Shown here: piece by piece, positions 27,647 through 36,423 of the stretch
Numbering within the stretch: position 1 is the stretch's first letter
Layout: each line of letters starts with the position of its first letter
Assembly: GCA_022823605.1 (NCBI GenBank)
Contig: JAJEHS010000006.1
Span: 345,001 to 409,000 of the forward strand
Source: Paracoccaceae bacterium
GTDB taxonomy: Bacteria > Pseudomonadota > Alphaproteobacteria > Rhodobacterales > Rhodobacteraceae
Length of the DNA stretch: 64,000 nt
Direction of reading: 5' to 3'
Notes under the pieces: generated by a model
Told to the model about the DNA's origin: nothing
The model's database searches: none
The model's input: only the letters and a program-made list of their open reading frames with translations
Translations under genes and position numbers: made by a program

Positions 27647-28837
27647 TTATCTGAATGCGACCGTCACCCAAGCACCGTTCTGAACCTCAAACTCACGGTA
27701 GTTGCCAGCTGACTCACCTGGTCCAATGAGTTCAACCGAACTTGCACCGACATAGTCTATTTCGCCACCATTGGCCAGTATTTCCAATGCCTTGGCCAAT
27801 TCACCTGGATAGATTTTCTCTCCTGGAGCATTGGCAACATCCATGACTTTTTCTTTCAACATACCGCTATCCGAGGAGCCGGCAGCCTGCATGGCCAGAA
27901 GTATCAGGGCGGCAGCATCATAGGATTCTCCGATAAATGGACCTTCACCATTAATGCCGGCCGAGGATACCAATTCCGCAAAGGTGGCTAGCCCCGGGCT
28001 ATCGGTACCTGGTGCCTGACCGAAGGATCCATCCAGCTCATTGCCAAAATCATCAAGAAGGCCATCACCATACATGCCGTCCGGGAATACAAAAGTATCA
28101 AAGGAACCGGCATCAATGGAACCGCGAACGATGGATTTACCACCTTCACCGATATAACCGGCAACGACCATGAGATCGCCTCCAGCAGCAGCCAAGGCAG
28201 CCACTTCGGCACTGTAATCAGCCTTGCCAACCTCGTGTGGGGCATTGATGGTAATCTCACCTCCCATTCCCTCGAAAGATGCTGCAAAACTGTCAGCCAA
28301 ACCCTTGCCGTAATCGTTGTTTATGAAGGTTACGGCAACTGAGCCAAACCCTCTCTCGGTAATGATTTCAGCCATCAACTCACCCTGTCTGGCATCTGAG
28401 GGTGCCGTACGGAAAAACAGACCGTCATCTTCAACTGTGGTGAAACCTGGCGAAGTTGAAGCGGGTGAAATCATGACAATACCATTTGGCAGGGCGACAT
28501 TCTGTAAAACGGCCCCGGTAGTACCCGAACAATCAGAACCCATTATGGCGCTGACCTTGTCAACGGTTACAAGTCTTTCAGCAGCAGCTGTCGCTGCACC
28601 GGCATCAATACAAGTTGCATCGCCCCTGACCGGAGTGACTGTACTGCCTCCCAAAAAGAGACCTGAATCGCTTACTTCTGCGACTGCAAACTCTGCACCC
28701 TCTGCCATCGGAGACACCAATTCTTCAATTGGTCCGGTAAAGGACAAGAGTATTCCGATTTTTACTTCTTCAGCCTTTGACTGAACACTGAATGACAGGA
28801 GAGCTGCCATTGCAAACATAGAAATTTTTTTCATCAT
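27647..28837 (-). CDS. HAAT-family periplasmic solute-binding protein (importer 2)
   Basis: A 396-residue LivJ/K-like protein with signal peptide MMKKISMFAMAALLSFSVQSKA. The mature start EEVKIGILLSFTGPIEELVSPMAE is a canonical ligand-site strand. It has two cysteine-containing loops (ATCIDAG, GSDCSGTTGAV). ATG 28837 and ATG 28834 are both possible; AGGA precedes them. It is the first gene of the second importer cluster. Confidence 0.88.
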   Translation of the reverse strand: MMKKISMFAMAALLSFSVQSKAEEVKIGILLSFTGPIEELVSPMAEGAEFAVAEVSDSGLFLGGSTVTPVRGDATCIDAGAATAAAERLVTVDKVSAIMGSDCSGTTGAVLQNVALPNGIVMISPASTSPGFTTVEDDGLFFRTAPSDARQGELMAEIITERGFGSVAVTFINNDYGKGLADSFAASFEGMGGEITINAPHEVGKADYSAEVAALAAAGGDLMVVAGYIGEGGKSIVRGSIDAGSFDTFVFPDGMYGDGLLDDFGNELDGSFGQAPGTDSPGLATFAELVSSAGINGEGPFIGESYDAAALILLAMQAAGSSDSGMLKEKVMDVANAPGEKIYPGELAKALEILANGGEIDYVGASSVELIGPGESAGNYREFEVQNGAWVTVAFR

Positions 28838-28934
28838 AATATCCTAATTTGGTTTTCAAATAACCGAGCATTTCGGTTGCATATAAATACTACTTCATAA
28901 GGGATTTTACAAAGCATATTTCATGGAAAATTGA

Positions 28935-28955
28935 CCACAATTGATTTTATTGTGG
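28935..28955. other. Small hairpin upstream of importer 2
   Basis: CCACAAT and ATTGTGG form a perfect 7-bp inverted repeat around seven bases, about 100 bp before the binding-protein start. There is no clean T-run after it on the minus strand. It could be an operator or part of a 5' leader. Nothing else is evident in 28838-29000. Confidence 0.3.
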
Positions 28956-29000
28956 ATAACTTTTTTCTGTTTATTTGCTCTCCGTGAGAGCTGTTTCTGA

Positions 29001-29495
29001 CTATTCCAAATATTGATGAAACTGTTCCAGAACCATTTCCTTGTAACAATTTTCGAATGCCAGTTCGAACCCGATTTCCCTTTTGATGAATAACACCTTC
29101 AGCCCTAGGGCTTGGGAAAAACAGACATTTGTCGTATTCAGTTTATCCAAATCCAGAGATGTTATTCTTGCAAGGAAATCATTTACACCCGTGCCCGTGA
29201 ACTTAAAAAACACGTAAATGTCTGAAACGAGTGCTTGTGCAAAATGACCATTTTTTTCGTATTCCTGAAGTGATTTTTGCCACATTTTCTCCCCGGATAA
29301 GACCGTGCGAAATAGAAAATTTTTCTTGCCAACCCAGTATAATTCATCCCCATTGTTTCCCGTTCTGGTATTTGGAGTTGCAGGTATTGGAGGAAAATTG
29401 GGTATTGTTAGTTTCTCCAACTCATCCTTGGAACATTTGAGGTCAAATACTGCTGATGATTTTGATAGACTCAATGTCAAATGCTTATAAATCAT
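29001..29495 (-). CDS. Possible sarcosine oxidase gamma subunit (SoxG-like)
   Basis: A 164-residue protein whose C-terminal half has the SoxG pattern: a GcvT-like strand and turn (FKFTGTGVNDFLARI), SLDLDKL in the position of the family's CPLDL, a CFSQALGLKVLFIKRE strand, and a closing helix region FENCYKEMVLEQFHQYL. The N-terminal half is poorly conserved, as in this family. In heterotetrameric sarcosine oxidase the gamma chain helps hold the tetrahydrofolate/flavin assembly. It lies 9 kb away from soxBDA and has no sox neighbour, which is unusual. No clear SD sequence precedes ATG 29495. Call is from pattern only. Confidence 0.5.
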   Translation of the reverse strand: MIYKHLTLSLSKSSAVFDLKCSKDELEKLTIPNFPPIPATPNTRTGNNGDELYWVGKKNFLFRTVLSGEKMWQKSLQEYEKNGHFAQALVSDIYVFFKFTGTGVNDFLARITSLDLDKLNTTNVCFSQALGLKVLFIKREIGFELAFENCYKEMVLEQFHQYLE

Positions 29496-29568
29496 TGTGT
29501 AAGATTTTCCAGATTTTACTTAGAGCCTTAGTTTATTTTCTAACCCAATGGATAAATAATGATTGTAT

Positions 29569-29737
29569 GTAACTATTCAGGTATCCTGAGTACCCTAAAA
29601 ATGGGTAAAATCGGATTCTTCCAATATATTTACACAATCATGTACACTTTTGTCTGTTAAATCTAAAACCTTCAAGATACAGACAAAAAATCAGCTGAAT
29701 TTCAATATATTGATAAGTTTCATACCTGAATAGTTAC
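29569..29737. repeat. 169-bp element with perfect 16-bp terminal inverted repeats (MITE-like)
   Basis: GTAACTATTCAGGTAT at 29569-29584 is matched exactly by its reverse complement at 29722-29737. Inside are two further nested inverted pairs sharing a centre near 29667: CAATATATT/AATATATTG (29622-29630, 29704-29712) and TTTTGTCTGT/ACAGACAAAA (29648-29657, 29679-29688). There is no coding frame. The layout suggests a non-autonomous insertion element or a long structured RNA. The flanking 8-mers do not match, so no target duplication is visible. Outward ends starting GTAA recall IS66-type ends, but that is weak. The rest of 29496-29785 shows nothing recognisable. Confidence 0.55.
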
Positions 29738-29785
29738 GAAATTTAGTAATTGTTTTTGCCTGTATCAATTATGTTTAGATCGTGA

Positions 29786-30688
29786 TTATTGCACCCGCAA
29801 TTCTGAAATTTGCGATGCTGAATTTGTTCTCCCTTTTGCCCGCGCGGTAATCCAAATTCCTAACACAGTGGCTATATAAGGAAGGCAAAGCAAAAGATCA
29901 TGTGAAACAAAGTTGCCAAAGTGAATCTGCATTCGAATTCCAACAACCGATACTATGCTGAAGAACATCGCAGCAAAAGCACTTCCAACTGGGTGACCAC
30001 CACCAAATATAACCGCGGCAAAACCCATGAATCCCCTTCCTGCTACCATATTCTGTGCAAATATCTGCAAACTGCCCGCAGCAAGTTCTGCACCTGCCAA
30101 GGCACAGAATAATCCACCGACGCAAAATGCAATTAATCGCATAATTGAAGGGTTGGCACCAACACTTCGAGCAGCAAACGGATGTTCTCCGGCAGCAGCA
30201 AGTCTCAATCCAAAACGTGATCTCAATAACAATACCCACAGAGAAAAAACTGCAAATGGCATTATAAATACCAGTACTGACAAACCAGAATAAGGTCCAA
30301 ACGTATCGCCAATCCTTGGTATTCCAAAAGGTGCACTTATTGCTGCCAAACTACCAAAGATGGATTCAACTGCAAATGCTGTCCCACCTATGCCTATGCC
30401 AGTAATACCAAGACCAACGATAATCTGATTGGCCTTTAATTTCTCAATCACGAACCACTGAAGTATGGAAACGATAATGCAAATTATTATTGCTGACAGT
30501 ATGGCAATAATAAATGAATTGGTTAGTACAATACCGATAATTGTAACACATGCCCCTATGATCATGATCCCCTCCAATCCAAGATGCCATACTCCTGACC
30601 GATGAACAATTACACCGGCCAAAGCCGCATAAATCAGTGGTGTTCCTGACCGAAGTATCGCAACTAAGAATTCATGAAATTCAATCAT
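29786..30688 (-). CDS. Nucleoside/simple-sugar-type ABC permease (YufQ/BmpD-like)
   Basis: A 300-residue inner-membrane permease of the BPD_transp_2 group found with BMP-type binding proteins, which usually import nucleosides. The N-terminal FLVAILRSGTPLIYAALAGVIVHRSGVWHLGLEGIM region is diagnostic and the cytosolic loop RLAAAGEHPFAARSVGANP is typical. It is the last gene of the seven-gene operon and overlaps the previous permease by eight bases. Confidence 0.82.
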   Translation of the reverse strand: MIEFHEFLVAILRSGTPLIYAALAGVIVHRSGVWHLGLEGIMIIGACVTIIGIVLTNSFIIAILSAIIICIIVSILQWFVIEKLKANQIIVGLGITGIGIGGTAFAVESIFGSLAAISAPFGIPRIGDTFGPYSGLSVLVFIMPFAVFSLWVLLLRSRFGLRLAAAGEHPFAARSVGANPSIMRLIAFCVGGLFCALAGAELAAGSLQIFAQNMVAGRGFMGFAAVIFGGGHPVGSAFAAMFFSIVSVVGIRMQIHFGNFVSHDLLLCLPYIATVLGIWITARAKGRTNSASQISELRVQ

Positions 30689-31724
30689 GGGGGTGACTCC
30701 AGCGATTACGTAGAAAGTTTGTACCTAGGGTAATTCTTGCTGTTATCAACAAGGCAATGATAGCATTGAATAGATCTATGGCTGAAGTCGGTAGGCCCGT
30801 AAAAATTGGTAGGAAAAGTGCTGCAGAAAATAGTCCTCCAAAGAACAAAGCAGAAAACGCTGTACCTATAACGGCATAAGAGGCAACCAAAGCAACCAAT
30901 ATCGCCGTGAAACCATGCGTTGGAAGAAAACCGCTCACTACCCGCCCACTTGGTCCAAACAACTCGATTGATCCTGAGAGTCCAGCAAGCATTCCACTGA
31001 TAATGAAACTTGCTAATCCCAGCTGCCAGATTTTTCCACCCTGGTATTTTAGCATGGTAGGATTTCGGCCAGCTAGGCTTGATAATGTTCCGAAGGAAGT
31101 CCGATTGACAAGCAACCAGCCAGTTATCCCCACACCTATTGTAATTAAGATTATGGTTAGCGACACACCACTGGCATCACTAATTCTCAATTCAGATGGT
31201 AAAATTTTTGTTGACGCCTGCTGGCCAGACCCAGACTGATCCTTCAGTGGACCGGATGTTACATAAACCAGTATCAATCCGGCTATAAAATTACTCATCA
31301 GGGTTGTAATGACTTCATCAACCCCGTATCGAATTTTTAAATATCCTGGCCAAAGTGACCAAAGAGCTCCTCCGGTCATTCCAGCAATCATTCCAAGAGG
31401 GATTACAATTACAGCATTTACCCCTGACATGTACTCTGTAACATAAACAGCACAAACCGATCCCATGTAGAATTGGCCCTGTGCACCAATGTTGAAAAAA
31501 CCGCAACGGAATGAAATACCAACACCAACAGCAGTAATAAATAGCGGCAAAGCCCATCGTAAGCTTTTCTCCAAGGATCTGCTACCTAGAAAGGCACCGT
31601 CTAAAATACTGTTGAACATCAGAATTGCTGAAAAGCCTGCAATTTCAAAAATGATCCCGCAAAGAATGGTGGCCAACAATATGAACGCCAATGGCCTTAT
31701 GATTATTTCGATTTTTTCATTCAC
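30681..31724 (-). CDS. Nucleoside/simple-sugar-type ABC permease (YufP-like)
   Basis: A 347-residue permease with about ten membrane segments. The segment LFITAVGVGISFRCGFFNIGAQGQFYMG is the YufP hallmark and VDEVITTLMSNFIAGLILVYV follows. It overlaps the ATPase gene by four bases (ATGA) and the second permease by eight, so translation is coupled throughout. Confidence 0.82.
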   Translation of the reverse strand: MNEKIEIIIRPLAFILLATILCGIIFEIAGFSAILMFNSILDGAFLGSRSLEKSLRWALPLFITAVGVGISFRCGFFNIGAQGQFYMGSVCAVYVTEYMSGVNAVIVIPLGMIAGMTGGALWSLWPGYLKIRYGVDEVITTLMSNFIAGLILVYVTSGPLKDQSGSGQQASTKILPSELRISDASGVSLTIILITIGVGITGWLLVNRTSFGTLSSLAGRNPTMLKYQGGKIWQLGLASFIISGMLAGLSGSIELFGPSGRVVSGFLPTHGFTAILVALVASYAVIGTAFSALFFGGLFSAALFLPIFTGLPTSAIDLFNAIIALLITARITLGTNFLRNRWSHPHD

Positions 31725-33292
31725 CCTGACTCACCTACCATTGCCCGCCCTGCTTTTTCCAGATCGTAGGGTGGATTAAGCTCTCTGATGATACTCCCAG
31801 ACAACATGACCAGGATTCGATCGCTAATTTTGAATAACTCGTCTAGGTCGGATGAGAGAAGAAGAACACCACACCCTCGTGACCTTGCGTTTTCCAAGGT
31901 GGTCCATACAAAATTTGTGGCCCCGATGTCTAATCCTCTCGTGGGCTGGGCTGCAACAATCATTCCGGCTTCATCATTGAGTTCCCGTGAAAGAATAAGT
32001 TTCTGACAATTTCCACCCGAAAGATCTGATGCTTTCTGTTCGGGGGAATTATAAGCCACATCCCACTCTGACATGGAAATCTTACATCGCTCTTTGATTT
32101 TCATTGGGTTGATCCACCTGATTAGTGGGGTTACAGCCAATTCACTGGCCACCCAATTTTCCCACAATTCACTGGTCAAACTTAGCCCTTCCATGTTACG
32201 ATCAAAGGGAATAATTCTTAATCCAAGCAAACGTCTTTTGGACAGGTTGAGATGGGTAGCTTCCTGCCCGCAAATTTTGATTTTACCCTTTGATATATCT
32301 GAAAGTCCGGCCAAAACCCGTAATAGGGTTACCTGTCCATTTCCTTCAACATCTGCAAGCCCGACGATTTCATCCTGATAGACTTTAATTGACATGTTCT
32401 CCAGACTTACTTCATGATCCGTCGTTTCTGTACTTACACCATCAATTTCCAGAGCATGCTTTTTGTTTTTCGGCAGTGTGGAAATAGACTTTTGATCCAA
32501 TACTTTATTGTCAGAATTCTCATCTGATATTCTGCTAATGTTTTCCTTAAAGTCTTTTGCCCCCATGATCATGGGTGTTAAACTCTCAGGTTTTGTCCTG
32601 CCCAATTCCATTGGCCCATCAATTAATTTACCTTTTCTTAGGACTGTAATAGAATCGGCAATTTCCCAAATCTCCCTGATCTTGTGCAAAACAAGAACAA
32701 TTGTTACTCCCGTATCCCTTAGCCTTCTGAGGCGTTTAAAAAGGCCTGCTATGCCAGATGGAGAAAGTACTGCTGTGGGTTCGTCCAAAATCAGTATGTT
32801 GGCATTTGAGGAAAGTGCACGAGCAATCTCTACAGCCTGTTGTAGTTCGATTGGCAAATCTTGGATAAGGTGTCGTGGGTCAATATCCATCTCCAATGCT
32901 TCTAGATGTCGTCTCCAGCGATTATTTAAATCTCCCTTTTTGAAGAACCCAACACCCCCACCGGAACCATATTCCAGAGCTTCTGCTACCGTAAATGAAG
33001 GTGGTAAGGCAAAACTCTGGTGGACAAGTTCAATACCAGTTGAACGGGACGATGCTACGTTGCCCAATACAATCTTCTTGCCATTGATCAATAGTGATCC
33101 AGAATCGGGCTTTACGATACCGGCGACAACCCTTGCAAAAGTCGTTTTACCGGCACCGTTTTGCCCTACTACAGCATGGATACCACCCAATGGTAAATCG
33201 ATTGAAATATCCGAGAGTGCAGATACTTCACCAAATGAAACACTTACATCTCGACAACTAATCGCTGGAATATCTTTGCGTACTTCCGTCAC
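31721..33292 (-). CDS. ABC importer ATPase with two nucleotide-binding domains (YufO/RbsA-like)
   Basis: Tandem ATPase for the BMP/permease system. Domain 1 has Walker A GQNGAGKTT and Walker B LILDEPTAVLSP with a degenerate signature (PIELQQAVEIA). Domain 2 has a proper signature (LSGGNCQKLILS), but its Walker A is EGNGQVTLL and Walker B VAAQPTRGLD, so it probably binds but does not hydrolyse ATP well, as is common in this family. The frame stays open to 33364, inside the binding-protein gene. GTG 33292, 31 bp after that gene's stop, gives the usual length of about 523 residues and is the preferred start. Confidence 0.82.
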   Translation of the reverse strand: MTEVRKDIPAISCRDVSVSFGEVSALSDISIDLPLGGIHAVVGQNGAGKTTFARVVAGIVKPDSGSLLINGKKIVLGNVASSRSTGIELVHQSFALPPSFTVAEALEYGSGGGVGFFKKGDLNNRWRRHLEALEMDIDPRHLIQDLPIELQQAVEIARALSSNANILILDEPTAVLSPSGIAGLFKRLRRLRDTGVTIVLVLHKIREIWEIADSITVLRKGKLIDGPMELGRTKPESLTPMIMGAKDFKENISRISDENSDNKVLDQKSISTLPKNKKHALEIDGVSTETTDHEVSLENMSIKVYQDEIVGLADVEGNGQVTLLRVLAGLSDISKGKIKICGQEATHLNLSKRRLLGLRIIPFDRNMEGLSLTSELWENWVASELAVTPLIRWINPMKIKERCKISMSEWDVAYNSPEQKASDLSGGNCQKLILSRELNDEAGMIVAAQPTRGLDIGATNFVWTTLENARSRGCGVLLLSSDLDELFKISDRILVMLSGSIIRELNPPYDLEKAGRAMVGESG

Positions 33293-33323
33293 AATTTTGA
33301 AATCTGAATTTCGATTATATAAC

Positions 33324-34373
33324 TCAAATTGATGTGATGAAAGGTACGTTAATGGTTCCGTCAATTATGTCTTCTCTTGCTGTCATGATATCTGACCAAG
33401 CCTGTTCGGATGCTTGGACGATTTCTGTTGGACCCTGTTCCATGAACAACGGAGATCGCTCAAATTCAATAACCCCGGTTCCGATGCCAGTAGACACATG
33501 CGCTCCACCAGACCACCCTGGATTCAGGGCGGAACTGACCTCATTGTAAAGCGACTGTCCGAAATCAAGATTTACAATACTAATAACGGAAGCTGGACCC
33601 AATGGGTACTGGGCTGGAGAAAGGGCACTTACCATCCTTCCAGGGGTCTCATTAGCCGCCTGGATAATACCACCATCTGTACCACCTGCATCTGTCTGGA
33701 TGTAATCAATTCCATCTAGATACATCTGGGTAGCAATTTCATATCCCTTGGCTGGATCTTGGAAAGACCCTGCAAAAGCTGCCTTGACCTCTGCATCAGG
33801 ATTGACTGAATGCACACCTGCCTTGAGCGCATTGAAATCGGCATTAATTGGAGGGATACTAATACCACCAATGAAACCGATCTTGTCGGTTTTACTAACT
33901 TTTGCGGCGAACACACCTGAAAGATAGCACCCGAGATAATAGTCATACGATACAGTTACAAGATTCTGAATTGGGGGATCGACTGGGTCTCCAAACAGTT
34001 GTATCCATTTGGTGTTTGGATATTCAGGTGCTACAGCTTTAACCGATTCTGATATTACCGGGAATGTTGAAACGATTATTGAAGTACCTGCATCCCCAAG
34101 AGTCCGAAACACTGTCTCGAATGTAGCTGCATCCTGTGCATAGATTGCCTTTTTTTCAAATTCCTTTTCATCAGAAAGTTGATTTAATTGGGCAATCATT
34201 GAATCAATGGGACCGCTGTCTCCAGCTGCTTGGGTATGCACCAAGGCAACAAGTTCCTGTTCGGTACTTGCTAAGAGTTGATTTAGTCCTCCGACTCCAG
34301 CAAAAAGAGTCGCACCAGTCGCAGTAGTGATAAACAATCGTCTATCAATCTTTGAAGTTTTAAAACTATTCAT
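33324..34373 (-). CDS. BMP-family (PnrA-like) substrate-binding protein
   Basis: A 349-residue binding protein of the basic-membrane-protein family, whose known members bind purine and pyrimidine nucleosides. A Tat-like leader (DRRLFITTATGATLFAGVGG) replaces the usual lipoprotein signal and there is no lipobox cysteine. The body includes KIGFIGGISIPPINADFNALKAGV and IQTDAGGTDGGIIQAA. AAGGAG six bases before ATG 34373 gives a strong start. It sits mid-operon after a hairpin. Confidence 0.82.
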   Translation of the reverse strand: MNSFKTSKIDRRLFITTATGATLFAGVGGLNQLLASTEQELVALVHTQAAGDSGPIDSMIAQLNQLSDEKEFEKKAIYAQDAATFETVFRTLGDAGTSIIVSTFPVISESVKAVAPEYPNTKWIQLFGDPVDPPIQNLVTVSYDYYLGCYLSGVFAAKVSKTDKIGFIGGISIPPINADFNALKAGVHSVNPDAEVKAAFAGSFQDPAKGYEIATQMYLDGIDYIQTDAGGTDGGIIQAANETPGRMVSALSPAQYPLGPASVISIVNLDFGQSLYNEVSSALNPGWSGGAHVSTGIGTGVIEFERSPLFMEQGPTEIVQASEQAWSDIMTAREDIIDGTINVPFITSI

Positions 34374-34424
34374 TTTCTTCTCCTTTTCTTCATGTTAAGC
34401 GATAAAAACACCGCATTTAGTAAT

Positions 34425-34452
34425 ATGATCCACTTTGGATAAAGTGAATCAT
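34425..34452 (-). other. Intercistronic hairpin between the NIPSNAP and BMP genes
   Basis: ATGATCCACTTT pairs with AAAGTGAATCAT around a four-base loop with one mismatch in twelve. It overlaps the NIPSNAP stop codon and lies about 50 bp before the binding-protein start. No T-run follows on the minus strand, so it is more likely an RNA-processing or mRNA-stability element that lets the binding protein be expressed differently from the enzyme genes. Confidence 0.5.
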
Positions 34453-34769
34453 GGGGTTGGCGAGAACTCCGCCGGATTCATGATCATTACATCCTGATTC
34501 TGGATTGCGTTCAACTGCCAGACAGAGTTAATGAATGCCGTCCATTCAGGATCCTCGTACATTGACTTCCGTCTGCTTTCTCGGTCTGCAAGATTGTCAT
34601 AGGACCAGATTAGGACAGTCCGATGAAGATTTCCTATTTCAGATACATACAAGCCAATAAATCTGTTCAGATGCCTTTTTTGGATGGGCAGCCCCTCGTT
34701 TTTGTACTTTTCCAACCAACCCTCGACTGTTCCTGGTCTGAAGGTGTATGTTCGATGCTCAATGATCAT
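34449..34769 (-). CDS. NIPSNAP family protein
   Basis: A 106-residue dimeric alpha-beta barrel-type protein. It opens with IIEHRTYTFRPGTVEGWLEKY and contains IGNLHRTVLIWSYDNLADRESRR, the family signature. NIPSNAP proteins often accompany oxidoreductases in bacterial catabolic operons, but their chemistry is unclear. AAGGA five bases before ATG 34769 supports the start. It follows the GMC gene by 29 bp. Confidence 0.8.
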   Translation of the reverse strand: MIIEHRTYTFRPGTVEGWLEKYKNEGLPIQKRHLNRFIGLYVSEIGNLHRTVLIWSYDNLADRESRRKSMYEDPEWTAFINSVWQLNAIQNQDVMIMNPAEFSPTP

Positions 34770-34798
34770 ATTATTCCTTACTGATTAATATCCTGTTA

Positions 34799-36418
34799 TT
34801 AATTCCCGGTCATGAAGGTAGCTAATTGCTCGCCGATCATGATTGATGGTGCATTGGTATTACCACTTGTGATTACTGGCATCACAGATGCATCTGCAAT
34901 CCTAAGGCCCGATATGCCGTGAACTCGCAACTCTTCGTCAACAACTGCCATTGAATCGTTCCCCATTCGACAAGTACCTACCGGATGAAATGTTGTCATT
35001 GCAGCTGATCGTAGCCATAAGAGCAATTCATCATCCGATCTAATGTTGGATCCAGGTGATAATTCCATACCCCGATAGTCATCAAAACAATCCTGTCCGA
35101 TAACGTCTCTTACAATTCGAATTCCTGCAAGAATTTTATCCCGGTCAGACTTACTGGCCAGATAGTTCGGATGTATTGCTGGCTGTTCTTTCGGATTTGT
35201 TGACCTGAGTTTGATTGATCCTCTACTATCAGGATTTATGGGACCTACTCTAATGGAGAAGCCATGATCAATCTCCTTTGACTTGCTTTTGAACAAACCT
35301 GGAAAATGCAGATTAGCAGTCTTTTCGAGGGCCGGCATGAAATGCAATTGTATATCTGGAGCAACTAGATTTTCGGTGCTCTTTACAAATGCCCCTGCCT
35401 CATAGGGAAAGGTAGTTGCCGTTCCCTTCCCTGCCACCATACCGTTAATCACTGACCAGGCAAGCCGATCTGCTCTTAGGGCATTAAATAGAGTTATCGG
35501 TTTCGTGCATTCGTAAGCCAGTACGCAATCCACATGATCCTGCAAGTTCTTGCCAACACCCCCTAAAGGGTGTACAACTTTGATTCCATGCTTTTGCATT
35601 TCATCTTCAGGTCCTACACCAGATAGCATAAGAATTTGCGGTGAATTTACTGTACCAGCACAAATGATGATTTCCTTGTTGACTGGAAGTACATCAATGT
35701 TCGAACCGTGCATGATTTCAATACCTGTGGCACGCCCCTTCTTGATCACTACCCTGTTGACATGGGTATTTGTCATTATGGATAAGTTGGAACGATGCAT
35801 TATTGGTTTGAGGAAAGCTGTAGCGGTAGAACAACGTTTTCCATTTTTGATTGTGAAATCAAATCGACCAAATCCTTCTTGATCTTCTCCATTGAAATCA
35901 TCATTAACTGGATAACCCGCTTGGCGGCCTGCTTGAATAAAGATATCGAATAACTCATTACTCCCCCTTGCCCGGCAGACTGCCAATTCACCATCCTTAC
36001 CATGGAAATTATCTTGACGCTGGCAATGATTTTCCGAGCGCATGTAGGATTTGAGAACATTTTCATAGGACCATCTGGGCAATCCAGATTGTGCCCAACG
36101 GTCAAAATCATGGCTGTTACCACGAATATAGATCATGCCATTAATGGTTGAACTACCTCCAAGTACTTTACCTCTTGGCCAGAAGAGCGACCTATCATTA
36201 AGGTATCCCACCGGTTCTGTATAATAAGACCAATTGTAAATTCCTGAATTAAAGAGTTTTCCCATCATCATGGGCAGTCGAACAAGTGGATTCCTATCAG
36301 GTCCACCTGCTTCAATCAGAAGTACAGTGCAATCAGGATTCTGAGTCAATCGATTGGCAACGACACATCCCGCTGATCCAGCTCCAACAATGATATAATC
36401 ATGTATAGTTTTTGACAC
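34799..36418 (-). CDS. GMC-family FAD oxidoreductase (choline/alcohol dehydrogenase-like)
   Basis: A flavoprotein of about 539 residues that oxidises an alcohol to an aldehyde. The FAD site is DYIIVGAGSAGCVVANRL, the first GMC signature GKVLGGSSTINGMIYIRGN, the second signature falls near ICAGTVNSPQILMLSGVGP, and the active-site pair is in TTFHPVGTCRMG and ITSGNTNAPSIMIGE. It resembles BetA, but the family covers many alcohols. GTG 36418 gives the standard N-terminus; TTG 36430 would overlap the preceding gene by seven bases. Its place in an operon with a nucleoside-type importer suggests the imported compound or a product carries the oxidised hydroxyl. Confidence 0.82.
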   Translation of the reverse strand: MSKTIHDYIIVGAGSAGCVVANRLTQNPDCTVLLIEAGGPDRNPLVRLPMMMGKLFNSGIYNWSYYTEPVGYLNDRSLFWPRGKVLGGSSTINGMIYIRGNSHDFDRWAQSGLPRWSYENVLKSYMRSENHCQRQDNFHGKDGELAVCRARGSNELFDIFIQAGRQAGYPVNDDFNGEDQEGFGRFDFTIKNGKRCSTATAFLKPIMHRSNLSIMTNTHVNRVVIKKGRATGIEIMHGSNIDVLPVNKEIIICAGTVNSPQILMLSGVGPEDEMQKHGIKVVHPLGGVGKNLQDHVDCVLAYECTKPITLFNALRADRLAWSVINGMVAGKGTATTFPYEAGAFVKSTENLVAPDIQLHFMPALEKTANLHFPGLFKSKSKEIDHGFSIRVGPINPDSRGSIKLRSTNPKEQPAIHPNYLASKSDRDKILAGIRIVRDVIGQDCFDDYRGMELSPGSNIRSDDELLLWLRSAAMTTFHPVGTCRMGNDSMAVVDEELRVHGISGLRIADASVMPVITSGNTNAPSIMIGEQLATFMTGN

Positions 36419-36423
36419 TTTAG

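Noticed and set aside
29561..29745. Target-site duplication around the 169-bp repeat element
   Set aside because: The flanking 8-mers (GATTGTAT and GAAATTTA) differ, and no shorter convincing direct repeat is seen.
32508..33332. A 274-codon plus-strand frame opposite the double ATPase
   Set aside because: Antisense shadow of clear ABC ATPase motifs.
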